This document shows positions 22,585 through 33,362 of a stretch of DNA of 64,000 nucleotides, one piece after another. The translations under genes were made by a program, and so were the position numbers. The stretch lies in the NCBI GenBank assembly GCA_037783415.1, contig JAZGTN010000008.1:1497501-1561500 (forward strand), written 5' to 3'. Under the pieces are notes generated by a model. The model was given only the letters and a program-made list of their open reading frames with translations. It searched no databases and had not been told where the DNA came from. Position 1 is the first letter of the stretch, and the number at the start of each line of letters is the position of its first letter. The DNA comes from Leptasterias polaris. Taxonomy: Eukaryota > Echinodermata > Asteroidea > Forcipulatida > Asteriidae.

Positions 22585-23103
22585 CAGGGCTCGAATTTGG
22601 GGAGAAAATCCACAAGACTACAGGGCTTGTAGCTCAAAATCTTTACTGGACCAGACATTTTTTTACAAGACCAGATTCAAAATGTGAAAAAAAACAAAAA
22701 ACTTGCTGCCACATGTCTCAATGCCGGTTACAATGACGAGCAAAGCACAGTTATCAACCCACGGATGCGACAATAGCTGCGATTCTTTCAGCTGGTAGAC
22801 AACGTAGCCATCTCAGTTTAACATGCATTTGACTGCTTTTATATGAACCCGAACTGAGACAAGTAAGGGAAGAGTATACTTGATTACTCCATGGAGGAAG
22901 AAATACATGTGTTTCTTCCTCCATGATTACTCATAGAATTGAAAGATAATTTATTAGACCCAAAGTCAACACTTGAACATAATGTGTTTCTGTTATTCAA
23001 TTGAAAAACACAGACCATCGGACTTGTTAGGTCATACGTTTACTGGCCCAACACTAAAATTACTGGCCTCGGGCCTGTGGTCCAGTGTAAAATTCGAGCC
23101 CTG
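22585..23103. mobile_element. 'AGGGCTCGAATT' palindromic repeat carrying two insertions
   Basis: The ends are CAGGGCTCGAATTTGGGG and GTAAAATTCGAGCCCTG. An uninterrupted copy is at 33008-33362 in reverse complement, and a half copy at 48640-48770. Compared with that copy it contains a 99-bp piece of HLCS exon c and a 35-bp hairpin with an 8-bp duplication. Confidence 0.85.
22714..22812 (-). pseudogene. 99-bp duplicate of HLCS exon c inside a repeat
   Basis: Base-for-base identical to 21549-21647 (exon c, in the BPL N-terminal domain around HPWVDNCALLVIV) and in the same orientation. It has no splice sites of its own and interrupts the host repeat between GCTGCCACA and CAGTTTAAC. Confidence 0.92.
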
Positions 23104-23257
23104 TTAAGCTTTTTGAAAGTTAGCCAACTGGGCTAGTCAACTGTGCATTTTACTTGCCCCCAGGAAGTTGTACATGTACATGTAGTAGCCCAGATTTTAG
23201 TCATGTATTGTCATTGTATCTTTCTGATGCAGTAGTTTAATGGTCAAATGAAGTTAT

Positions 23258-23616
23258 ATTATTATAGTGGCTTCTTATATAGCGCTCAGGTCCGTCACTT
23301 AGTGATGCTCATGGCGCTTCAACATTATTACCCCTGGTCACTGGGCCATTTTATTTCATTCCTTAAAACCATCTCAGCTCCCTTGGGAGTATACAGCCTG
23401 TGCTGCCAAATATGTAGCGCATCAAGCTAAATCAATCACAAGAACCATCTCTGCCCTCACAGGTACCCATTCACCCCTGGGTGATGAGAAGCAATTATAG
23501 TTAAGTGTCTGGCTCAAGGACACCAAGTGTCACGACCGGGACTCGAACCCACACTCTGCTGATCAGAAACACCAGAGCTTGAGTCCGGTGCTCTTATCCG
23601 CTCGGCCATGACACGC
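23258..23616 (-). mobile_element. tRNA-derived SINE, subfamily A
   Basis: Full-length minus-strand copy. The head GTGTCATGGCCGAGCGGATA is at the right end, the B box is GGGTTCGAGTCC, and the tail GAGCGCTATATAAGAAGCC is at the left. It lies in the HLCS intron between exons b and c. Confidence 0.88.
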
Positions 23617-23783
23617 TAAGTGTACATTCAAACACTAAAAAAAATATAACATATTTTAAAAATATATCAGTCACATCTGAAAAGGAAGAAATATTGAGCA
23701 TTTTGTTACGTAGTTTTGAGTAGCCCACAGGGCAAGTTGAGAAGTGGTGTTTACTAGCCCTCTGCATGAACGTTAGGCTAGTG

Positions 23784-24146
23784 TTAAAGGTATTATACAG
23801 GATTGGCAGAGCTGACAAAATAATCACAGACAGTGTTCATGTTTTGTGTAATCAACCACATACATGAAATAACAAACCTGTGAAAATTTGAGCTCAATTG
23901 GTCATCGAGGTCACGAGAAAATAGTGACAAGAGACCTTATGTGTTTTCTGTTTTTCAAACATCGAGTTTATTATCGCGCGCGATAAAAACTATTGTTTTA
24001 CTCATTTCTCAGAAACGATAGCATTTTAGGCAGAAATATTTTAAGGAACCCTTTCTACCATTACTTACTTTAAATCAGGTAAGTTATGTGTGAATCTGTG
24101 AACATTTGTGTTTTTCGATCTTACCAATAGTGTACAGGGCCTTTAA
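23784..24146. mobile_element. TTAA element, 'CTGTACACTATTGGTAA' family
   Basis: Third copy, in the orientation of 5301-5680. It lies immediately downstream of the SINE at 23258-23616. Confidence 0.87.
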
Positions 24147-24245
24147 GGGCGAGTCCTAAATGAATTGAAATCACCAAATAAATAAGGAGTTCACTGTACA
24201 TGTGTAACATCATGCACATTACACACATGTACAGTAATGCTGTGA

Positions 24246-24294
24246 ACATGTACATGTACATGTACATGTACATGTACATGTACATGTACATGTA
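24246..24294. repeat. (ACATGT)n microsatellite
   Basis: About eight tandem copies of the self-complementary hexamer ACATGT. Shorter runs of it occur all over the window. Confidence 0.95.
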
Positions 24295-24545
24295 GATGCA
24301 ACAGGTGTTTGCGTAACATTTCAGAGACCATAGCGGCCACAAGTGGCTTGTACCTAAATGCCCAAAGCGGCTTCAACCGGGCCGCAAGATCGGACCTACA
24401 GATGTACTTCCACTCAACCAAAAATGTCCTGAAATTCTAATGTTTCCCAAGTTGTTGGTTCATTTCCAAAACAATGTTTTTAAAATTAATCCTATTGTTT
24501 GTCAATTGAGCTGTTGTTTGTGTTATAAAATAATATCAATAAAAA

Positions 24546-26605
24546 TCAGTCCTTCTGATTTGAAAATCACAGGCGTGTGGAAAAAAGCACACCTGGATTT
24601 TTCGAGGGGTGCGATTTTGCAGAGCACCAAAATTTGTGGTACAGGCTGAGATCGTACAGAAACACATTTTGTTTACGTTTTGTAAACCACAGCAGGCTTC
24701 GAACTTAGTGTTCAAAAGGGCACGGCAATAACTGCCGTAATTTCGTGTAATAAGTGTAAAAAAAGTACACCACGGCATTTTTGTCAAATTTGGGGGGCAT
24801 CATGACAAAAGACGGGTGAAAAAACTAAGGTTGAAACCACGGATGATCAAAAATGATGCGTCTTCACCCACTGTCCCAGCATTTTGACTTTGCACAAACA
24901 CCCCGAAAAACATTCCCCAAAACAACAAACAAAACACATTTAAGAAGAACCAAAATCTTACGCTTTACAGTATAATAATCTTTCTGTTGATCCAAAATGT
25001 CCTACAATGGTGTCATTTTGTAAAATAAAGCCTACACGTTCTGCAGTTTTTCGTAAACAAGCTAACATTTCCAAGGAACTGTGCTTTGAAGACCATGCTG
25101 TCGATGGCTTTTGCGTGGATACCAGTGGCTCCGCATTGCTCCGTGCACGGTTTTACATCGCGCACCAGCGATGGTGCTTATTGCAATTCGGATCTCAATT
25201 CGGGGGAAAAACCTTTTTCCCCGAGCATGCGCAGACACGTAAAGTCTTCAGTCAAGGCGTTTCAAACGGGTGTTGGTATCTTTCGCGTAAATGCATTCAG
25301 ATCCTTCAATAGTATCGCATTGTTTTGAAACGCCCTCTAGCGTTCAATGTTTCCTACCTTTGTTGTTGCAGCCAAAGGAATGATATTGTAGTAATTGAAC
25401 TAAACTACTTAAGAATGTCTACTGTATACATGTAGAACAAAACTCTGGTGTCAATATAGTATCAGTATGAGCAAGGACGAGGGAAAACTTGAATTCCTGT
25501 AGGTTGAACTGCTACTCTGGCAGGCTCCAACAGTAGCACGGGGCATGAAAATACAGATTTCTCTCCACAGAATAAAACGCTGATTAATCCGGTAAAGAGT
25601 GTTCACAAGGTTCACAAAGACAACAATACGACGGTAGAAACGAAAACACGTTCACTAGTAAAACTGACGAACAAAAACTGCTGTAAATAAGCTGGCTAAA
25701 CGCTGAGTAGAAAAAACGCGAATGAAGAACTATAAAAACGTGTGCTACTCACTGCTAGCAAAACAACATGAGATCCTGTACATGCTGTACTCGTGGCCGA
25801 GTGGATAAGAACACCGAACTCAAGCTCTGGTGTTTCTGTTCAGCAGAGTGTGGGTTCGAGTCCCGGTCGTGACACTTGTGTCCCTGAGCAAGACACTTAA
25901 CTATAGTTGCTTCTCTCAACCCAGGGGTAAAATGGGTACCTGTGAGGGCAGAGTTGGTTCTTGTGATTGATTTAGCCTAGTAGCGCATATATTGCAGCAC
26001 AGGCTGTATATACTCCCCAGGGAGCTCAGATGGTTTCAGGATTGGAATAAAAAATGGCCCAGTGACCAGGGGTAATAATATGCGCCTCGGAATAGCCTAG
26101 CTAGATAGATGGCGCTTTATAAATGCTTGATATTATTATTATTATTACACATGTGTGTAGCTCTTTGCTCAGTTGGGTCAAAGTTCAGCTACAATGGTAT
26201 GGTGTGCCAAATGCAACACCAAATATAACACAGTAAATATATACAAACGATTTAGGTCGCTACAATATTAAAGACTACGAACCTGAAAATTGGAAACGAC
26301 GTGACTGCGAGCGTTGTAAAAATTGTTCGCAATGCGGTCCGTGTTTTGAAGAACTTTCGAGAATTTTTCGACGCTTATCGGAACCGTAAAAATGTAAACT
26401 AATAACCGGATATTTAGTATGCATCTTGCATTTTTACTAAAGGCACCGACGGCAGTTGGATAAAAAGTATAATTACGCCAAAAATGAATGCCAAGGCGTG
26501 CATTTTAGAGGGATCCAGGCGTGTGATTATTCGCACTCCTGGGAAAGGTTTTAGGCGTGCGATGGCGTGCGGGTGCGATCGCACGCCTCAAATCAGAAGG
26601 ACTGA
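24546..26605. mobile_element. 2.06-kb element with 18-bp inverted ends
   Basis: A perfect pair TCAGTCCTTCTGATTTGA (24546-24563) and its complement (26588-26605) bounds 2060 bp. Sub-terminal GGCGTG(T/C)G motifs occur at both ends. Inside are a SINE (25789-26146) and no recognisable transposase; the frame at 25007-25312 is unidentified. The target duplication is unclear because the flanks are A-rich. Confidence 0.65.
25789..26146 (+). mobile_element. tRNA-derived SINE, subfamily A, inside a 2-kb DNA element
   Basis: Plus-strand copy starting CTCGTGGCCGAGTGGATAAG and ending GGCGCTTTATAAATGCTTG with (ATT)n. It is nested inside the 24546-26605 inverted-repeat element. Confidence 0.88.
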
Positions 26606-26648
26606 AAAATGAAATAAATATAACCTTTTCAAGCAATGCTTTCGGGAA

Positions 26649-27007
26649 TTAAAGAGCAGCTCCAAGGTCAAATTCAGTTTTGTGACGCACTCATTTTCCA
26701 ATGGATACAGTCCTCATGAAAATGTGAAAAAAACACAACCTCTAATATGGTATAAATGCAATTTTTTTAATTATATTCTTTCAGGACAAGATTTGAAACA
26801 TGAAGTCTTGGAATGTTTGAAGTGTGACCTCATCAAACATTTTCGTTTTTTTTTGGCTAAAATTGCACTTGAAGGGTATTAAACACAGCGCCATTTTACT
26901 CTGTTTCAAGAGAGACTTATAATTTTGTTTTCCCCATTTTCATAAGGACTCTATTGGGAAAATGGGTGGATCACAAAACTGAATTTGACCTTAGAGCATC
27001 TCTTTAA
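26649..27007. mobile_element. TTAA element beside the HLCS exon b donor
   Basis: The ends are TTAAAGAGCAGCTCCAAGGT and CTTAGAGCATCTCTTTAA, with inverted internal blocks around CAATGGATACAGTCC and GGACTCTATTGGG. It stops 24 bases short of the HLCS exon. Fragments of the family are at 40-85, 47055-47120 and 48545-48600. Confidence 0.8.
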
Positions 27008-27031
27008 TAAACAACTACTGACAAAACTTAC

Positions 27032-27383
27032 AGACTATCTGCTCCACTAGAAGCCCATCATCCAACTCTAAAACTCCCTCCAGGTAAGCTGATCCGACCA
27101 GCCCAAAGTTGTTGGCTGAGGCCTTGACGAGTATCCCAAAGGGCTCCCCCGACTTCCAAGCGAGAGGTGTGGTTAGACCTGAAAGCTTGACGACGCGTTC
27201 CCTGGCCACCTTGCGGAGGTTGAGTCGCCCCTGGGGGTCTTTCTTGGGCGGGGAGGCCTCCAACAGGACTAAGACCGAGTTGATGTTGGAGGACGGGGTG
27301 ACGTCTTGGCCCTTATAGTGGGAGGCCTTGGAGGTTGCCGTGCCGATGAAGGATGTCCAGTCCTTTGAGAGGTCAACACATTG
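27032..27383 (-). CDS. HLCS: HLCS exon b (N-terminal region)
   Basis: Exon of 352 bases between a TTTCACAG acceptor and a GTAAGT donor. It enters in phase 0 (QCVDLSKDWTSF) and leaves with one base over (LLVEQIV plus T), which pairs with the two bases that open the next exon to give Cys. This part of the protein precedes the BPL N-terminal domain and is poorly conserved between animals; I recognise no motif in it. Codon use is GC-rich compared with the flanking AT-rich intron. A TTAA-flanked palindromic element ends only 24 bases beyond its donor site. Confidence 0.8.
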
Positions 27384-28090
27384 CTGTGAAATCATCAAAC
27401 AAAGAAATTCATTAAAGCTGTAAGACTAAGAGGCAGAATGCTTAAAACAACGAGGTATCCCCAAGTTGCCTTACTACATGAAGCTAACAAAATGTGAGAA
27501 AAGCAATTGGGGAAAACTTAATTTGATAAAATGAGTGCACATTATGACTTTATGATTGCAAGCTACCAAATTGAAAGCAGAGCTTGAATTGGGGTTAAAT
27601 TCTACAAGACAGCAGCCTGGCTTGTAGCTCAAAATATTCTCCAGAAAGAATTTATTACATAAGACCAGAATCTAAAATATAAAAAAAGAACTTTCTACAC
27701 AATTTAACATGTAAACATTGTGTTGTTTCAGGTTTTTTTAATGAGAGATCACCTAACATTACAGATGGCCATTTTACTGATTTGGGCTACATGTATCGCC
27801 CCAAAACTGCCACCTACTCCTGGGGCTGAAACAGGGTTACCCCCCTTCAAAGTCAGTTTTATTTTAACTAAGAGAAGCTTGGCTCAGTGGTTTCTGTCCC
27901 TGTCTTTCACCTCTGTGGACCCCGGTTCCATACGCAGACAGAAGCCTTTCATGTGGTTTGGGTTTACAGTCCCTACCTGACTGCATGGTTTTTCCGTCGT
28001 TAGGGATTTTTATAAACAGGGAGATTTTCAGAATCAGGGAGAGTTGGCAGCTCTGAGGATGCAGGCTTCATACCATGGGGATTGCCCTCT

Positions 28091-28345
28091 AATTTCAAAT
28101 GTTTGGTCTGGGTGGAACATTTGCAACAAGAGGAATATCCGTCGCTGGGGGATGTGGAAGAATGGCTAGAGCCTTTTTTTCTACTTCACCATGCGGGCTT
28201 GAGAAGGTTTTGCTGCTATGTGGACTGTTGTCTTGATTTCAAATGTTTGGTCTGGGTGGGAGGTTATTCAGTGCTGGGGTGTGTGGAAGAAAGGCTAGAG
28301 CCTCTTCTTCTACTTTACAGTAAAGGCTTCAGAAGATGTTGGTAC
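28091..28345 (+). repeat. Diverged ~140-bp tandem duplication
   Basis: TTTCAAATGTTTGGTCTGGGT occurs at about 28094 and 28236. Both copies are followed by TGTGGAAGAA(A/T)GGCTAGAGCC. No coding match. Confidence 0.75.
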
Positions 28346-28783
28346 ATGTACCAAACTTATGAAAACTCAGATTGGTTTAAATTGTCCACAAAACACTTTT
28401 AACCCTAGCAGTGTCCTGGGCCGACTAAATCCGCCCAATTTTCAGATTGCGTATTGACAGGACTGTTTGAAACCCTAATGTAGATGCACACATGTACATG
28501 TAGTTACGTAGTGACCTAACAAAATGACCTTTGTGAAGGTTCAGTTTGTGACCAAATTGAAGTTTGGGAAGTGGGCTTTGAACTTGCCTCAACTACAGTC
28601 AGTGTTTCTAGAAGTTTTTTTTTGTGTCTATACATACAACAACATACATACAACAATGTTTTATATACATGTACCGCCATTTCATCAAGATCACAGCGGT
28701 TTGTGATGATACACAGCAAATACATGGTATAACAATGATGCAAAAATTGCGAAGTAGGAAAACAGACAGCCAATCATTGTGGG

Positions 28784-28965
28784 AATAGGTGTGACTTCAG
28801 ATGCTTCTTGAAAATGTGAAGTGAATCGGCAGAGCGCAGAGATCGAGGGAGACTATTCCAAAGTTTAGGGGCGACAAAAGAGAATGATTTTTCAGCAGCT
28901 GATGCAAGAGATTTGTGATGAATTTTGTGTTCGACGAGCCGGGTAGTGTCTTTTGATGACCGTCT
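28784..28965 (-). pseudogene. LINE 3'-end fragment (…APKLWNSLP…)
   Basis: Minus-strand translation gives HKSLASAAEKSFSFVAPKLW, then NSLPRSLRSADSLHIFKKHL. This is the typical extreme C-terminus of CR1/L2-type LINE proteins ('…FavaAPkLWNsLP..lR.…sl..FK..LKt.lf'). The listed frame at 28797-29096 is a shadow in another frame. Confidence 0.75.
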
Positions 28966-29642
28966 AAAAGCGTCACATTGTACAGCTTAAAATGCATGGC
29001 ATTTACAAATGTATTGTACATGCAATACAGGTCACTGATGGTTGTTTCGGGCATCCACTTTCCATGTACTGTCTCTGTCAATTCAGCAATTATCAAAAGC
29101 CTTCAAATACTCGTTTCTGAATCCATTAAACAACAGTTTTCAAGTCCGTTAAAAACTTGTCAAATCCTCGAGTGTACATGTACAAAATGTAGGTTTAACG
29201 CACTGACACACAATTATCGTCAGTCGTCTGGCAGAATTCATGCATTATGTAACAACAAAACGTTGACAATGATAACAAAAAAATTGCAAATGGAAAACTT
29301 TCCAATCCACATTACTCGACATCCGATAAGTACCCTCAAGAAATGTTTGACATTTAGGATCTGGTGAGTGACAACATACAAGATTTCTCTGAAGTGACAT
29401 TTCATCACTCAGCGGAATTAACTATCTGACATAACTAACATCTTTTCGAAGATCCACTCTGCATTAATTTACTGATTGAAAGCACCCAGCTTCCAAACGG
29501 AGGAAAAAAGCCTTTGAAATTCAGCATCTTTTATTTGTTAACAGTGGACTATACGGCTCAAGATTTACACTGGACTCAGGTCAGTGATTTTAGCGTCGTC
29601 GGGCCAGTAAACTCATGATCAAAAAAGTCCAGCAGTTTTAAC

Positions 29643-29645
29643 TAT

Positions 29646-29687
<42 letters not shown>

Positions 29688-30140
29688 TTATATAGCGCAG
29701 CTTTTATTCAAAATATATTCAGCTGCGCTGGTACAGAGCTCCTTTTTTCTATTTAAAAAAAAAACTAAATTATACAAAATAGAATCTTTCAATTGAACAG
29801 ATAATATGTTTTTAATTTGGATTTGAAGACATTGAGGGATGGAGAGCTTCGTATTTCTATTGGCAGGCTATTCCATAGTTTGGGGGCAGCAATGGCAAAT
29901 GCACGGTCCCCGAGAGTCACTTTAGTTTTGCCATGGGGAATCTGGAACAATAACTTATCTCTGGAACTGCGCAGGCTGCGACTGTGTGACTGGACTTTGA
30001 TTTGAAGTAATTCTGTTATATAACTAGGAGCTTGACCACTCAATGATTTATACACAATTAACAACAGTTTGAATGAGATTCTCTGACGGACTGGCAACCA
30101 GTGGAGCTCTTCCAGAAGAGGTGCGGTTGAAGTGAATTTT
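29643..30140 (-). pseudogene. LINE 3'-end fragment with (ATT)n tail
   Basis: The open frame at 29789-30097 reads RISFKLLLIVYKSLSGQAPS, ITELLQIKVQSHSRSLRSSR, FAIAAPKLWNSLPIEIRSSP, then FKSKLKTYYLFN*. This is a clear CR1/L2-type LINE C-terminus. The 3' UTR continues to 29643 and ends, in element orientation, in GCGCTATATAAATTTATTATT followed by (ATT)n. That end is the same as the tail of the tRNA-derived SINEs in this window. Confidence 0.85.
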
Positions 30141-30203
30141 GACCGACGATAGACAATACTATACTATAATTCAATTCTGTTGAGTATATATCAAAGTATA
30201 CTC

Positions 30204-30573
30204 ACACCTAGCCTTTTGTCAAGGCCTTCGTGGCTTGAACAGCTTTGTAGAGCCGCGATCCCAAGCGACTGAAATGGGAGACCACGCACGCGAGTGGCGA
30301 AGCCACGAGGGCCTTTTCCAACTTGTTTGCGGTTTCTTATGTGTTTCTTTATAATCTCGACTTTTGCTACCCGAAACGGTAGCAAAAGTCCAAACCAATC
30401 AGAAGTGCATAACGCACGTTTCATACTTCATGAATAATTCATAAAAAAAACTGCAAACAAGTTGGAAAAGGCCAGCCACTCGGCTTGCGTGCGTGGTCTC
30501 TCGCTCCAGTCGCTCCACTGTTTACAAAGCTGTCCAAGCCACGATGGCCTTGACAAAAGGCTAACTCACACCC
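30204..30573. mobile_element. Palindromic element, 'TAGCCTTTTGTCAAGGCC' ends
   Basis: The left end is CCTAGCCTTTTGTCAAGGCC and the right end GGCCTTGACAAAAGGCTAA. Long arms extend inward (CACGCACGC, TTTTCCAACTTGTTTGC). The right half recurs inverted at 30725-30868. Confidence 0.75.
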
Positions 30574-30724
30574 TACATGTAGTACAATTGAGAGAAATCT
30601 TCTCTTAGTGCGTGTTCAAATATAAACAGGCAGGATACTTTTGGTAACTACTCTACAAGTTGATGACCATACAAAATTAATTGGTGAAAAGCACTGGAGA
30701 GCTGTTACTACATGTACTAGTACT

Positions 30725-30868
30725 ACATGTAGGGTGTGAGTTAGCCTTTTGTCAAGGCCATCGTGGCTTGGACAGCTTTGTAAACAGTGGAGCGACTGGA
30801 GCGAGAGACCACGCACGCAAGCCGAGTGGCTGGCCTTTTCCAACTTGTTTGCGTTTTTTTTAATGAAT
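30725..30868. mobile_element. Inverted half-copy of the 30.2-30.57 kb element
   Basis: Reverse complement of about 30440-30577, including TTAGCCTTTTGTCAAGGCCA and GGCCTTTTCCAACTTGTTTG. It lies about 150 bp from its source. Confidence 0.75.
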
Positions 30869-31364
30869 TATTCATGAAACATTGCAACTAATATTGAAAT
30901 GACCCCCTTTAAAGTTATGTAGTTTTAGAGAAAGAGGCAAGTTGGAAATAAATAACGATGGGCACTTTGAAACACCCGAGACGCCTGTAGCATGTGTAAA
31001 GCGCAACATATAAAAACTAGCTTATTATTAGCTATTATAAGGTTAGGGGCAGGGATGTACATTTGGTTTTTTGAACCATTCGATTGTTTTTAAACCTATA
31101 CAAATACAATAAAACTAACGTGTGAAAATTTCATTTCAAAAAGTGAGTCAAGTTTTTGAGATATCGCTGAAAATCCGGAGCGGTTATATCCACGCAGGAA
31201 GAACAATCCGTAATTGGAATGCACAATCTGAGAAACCTAACAGTTTCTGAGATTCCAATTTTGGGGGATAAAAAGTGATATCCTTAACCAATACCACATT
31301 AAAATCATTCTCAAAATGCTATCGAAAGCTGCTGTACTTCTAACCAAGTCAGTTTTCATTGCCA

Positions 31365-31579
31365 TTAACCCTCCTGCTGTCTGACCATTCAATACCATTC
31401 ACTGTGGTTTTGTATGATAGATAAGCTATGCCAGCCTTGCAATATGATACCATGAGGGAATGCACAGTACACAGTTAGTTCTGTGCACAGTTGTGCCACC
31501 ATACACAACTTTGGCAGTTGAATGGTTTCAAATGGTTGGTCAACTCACTTGAAAATGTTGCGAATAGTAGGAGGGTTAA
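31365..31579. mobile_element. TTAA element, 'TTAACCCTCCTACTGT' family, second copy
   Basis: Reverse complement of the 2891-3073 copy with about 30 bp extra in the middle (ATATGATACCATGAGGGAAT). It is inserted next to or inside another palindromic repeat (31060-31365) that resembles 49385-49740. Confidence 0.82.
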
Positions 31580-31736
31580 TTTTAAAGAGAGATTACAAAA
31601 CATACATGTATATACCTTCCCTTTAAAACAAAGAGCTAAGATTGATGTTAATTGCGTATCAATCTTAATTGCTACATACATGTAATCAGAGTGTGATGTC
31701 ACAATAGAAATCACTATGGTGATATTAACAACTCAT

Positions 31737-32086
31737 CTTCAAGGGTGTGTACAACATTGGTAAGAATGAAAATATAAATGTTCACAGATTTGCACGTAAC
31801 TTACATGGTATAAAGATGGTCATGGTGGAAAACTTCCCTTGAAATAGTTTTGCTTGAAATGCCATAGTTTTTAGGAAATGAGTAAAACAATAGTCTTTAT
31901 CCTGCAGGATAAAATCCGATGTTTGAAAACAAGTTAAAACACATAAGGTTTTTTTCCACTGTTTTCTCATGACTCCGAAGACTGATTGAGCTTAAATTTT
32001 CACAGGTTTGTTATTTCATGTGTTGGGTCACATCAAGTTTGGATACAGGTCTTTGGCAATTACCAATGTTGTACAATACCCTTTAA
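31737..32086. mobile_element. Diverged TTAA-type element
   Basis: The ends AAGGGTGTGTACAACATTGG and CAATGTTGTACAATACCCTTT are inverted. The interior is homologous to the 5.3-kb family (TCACAGGTTTGTTATTTCATG) but diverged, with the core altered to ATCCTGCAGGAT. Confidence 0.7.
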
Positions 32087-32179
32087 GATGAATCTTACAT
32101 GTAGTACTTTGTGAAATCAAGCCCAATATGTAATACATGTACACCATAGTTTTATATACCTTAACACGTCAAGTAAATA

Positions 32180-32595
32180 TTAAAGGCACTGAACACGTTT
32201 GGTAATTACTCAAAATATATATTAGCATAAAACTTACTTGGTAACAAGCAACGGAGAGCTGTTGATAGTACAACACATTGTGAGAAACCACTCCCTCTGA
32301 AGTAACGTAGTTTTTGAGAAAGAGGTAACTTCTCACTAAAATAATAAAAGACTTCATGCATGAAGCCTTTTATTAGCATCTGAAAGCACACAAAATTGTG
32401 CAACAAGGGTGTTTTTTCTTTCTTTATTTTCTTGCAACTTCGATGACCGATTCAGCCCAAATTTTCACAGGTTTGTTATTTTATGCATATGTTGGGATAC
32501 ACCGAGTGACAATACTGGTCTTTGATAATAATAACTTTAATAACTTTCGATTTATACAGCGCATAATAATTACCAAACATGTTCAGTGCCTTTAA
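32180..32595. mobile_element. TTAA element, 'AAGGCACTGAACACGTTTGGTAATTAC' family
   Basis: The left end is TTAAAGGCACTGAACACGTT and the right end AACATGTTCAGTGCCTTTAA. The interior includes a TGCATGAAG/CTTCATGCA hairpin. About 45 bp near 32525-32570, ending CGATTTATACAGCGC, looks like a small SINE/LINE-tail insertion. The family appears widespread in sea-star genomes as I remember them. Confidence 0.8.
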
Positions 32596-33007
32596 AGATG
32601 TTACTTGTTGACTGAGGGAAATCTGTTCATCTTGCATCTAGCGCTACACTCCTATTTCTATTAATACACATTCCTTGATAACCCAATGAGGAACACAGTA
32701 CATGTACATGAAGAGAAGTGAACCTGTTGGGCATAAGGTGTCAGGAAGCAGCATTCCTGAAGAGGCAATAGGAGCATGCCTGGCATACTGCATCAAGATC
32801 CAAATTCATCTAAACAGGGTTTAACCATGGAAGGGGTTTTATCTAAGATGGAGAGAGGTACATGTATGATGATCCCTGAGCAAACGTCTTGAACTTTGCT
32901 CTTGTTTGAAAGAAAATTCGTTCATGTGTATTCTTTGCCCTGGTCCATATGTATACATGTTACTGTGCACCAATAGGTGAAAGTCTAATGTATGATCCAT
33001 GCATGTA

Positions 33008-33362
33008 CAGGGCTCGAATTTTACACTGGACCACAGGCCCGAGGCCAGTAATTGAGTGTTGGGCCAGTAAACTTATGACCTAACAAGTCCAATGGTCTTG
33101 TAAAACACATTATGTTCAAGTGTTGACTTTGGGTCGAATAAATTATCTTTCAATTCTATGAGTAATCAAGTATACTCTTCTCTTACTTGTCTCAGTTCTG
33201 GTTCATATAAAAGCAGTCAAATGCATGTTAAACTGTGGCAGCAAGTTTTTTTTTTTTTTTTCACATTTTGAATCAGGTCTTGTAAAAAAATGTCTGGTCC
33301 AGTAAAGATTTTGAGCTACAAGCCCTGTAGTCTTGTGGATTTTCTCCCCAAATTCGAGCCCT
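33008..33362. mobile_element. 'AGGGCTCGAATT' palindromic repeat, uninterrupted copy
   Basis: Begins CAGGGCTCGAATTTTACACT and ends CCCAAATTCGAGCCCTG, with a run of about 17 T in the middle. It serves as the reference for reading insertions in the 22585-23103 copy. Confidence 0.85.

Noticed and set aside
24191..24421. Minus-strand frame with (HV)n repeat
   Set aside because: Created by the (ACATGT)n microsatellite.
25007..25312. 101-codon plus-strand frame as a transposase
   Set aside because: No catalytic motif or zinc-finger pattern could be seen; left unassigned within the 2-kb element.
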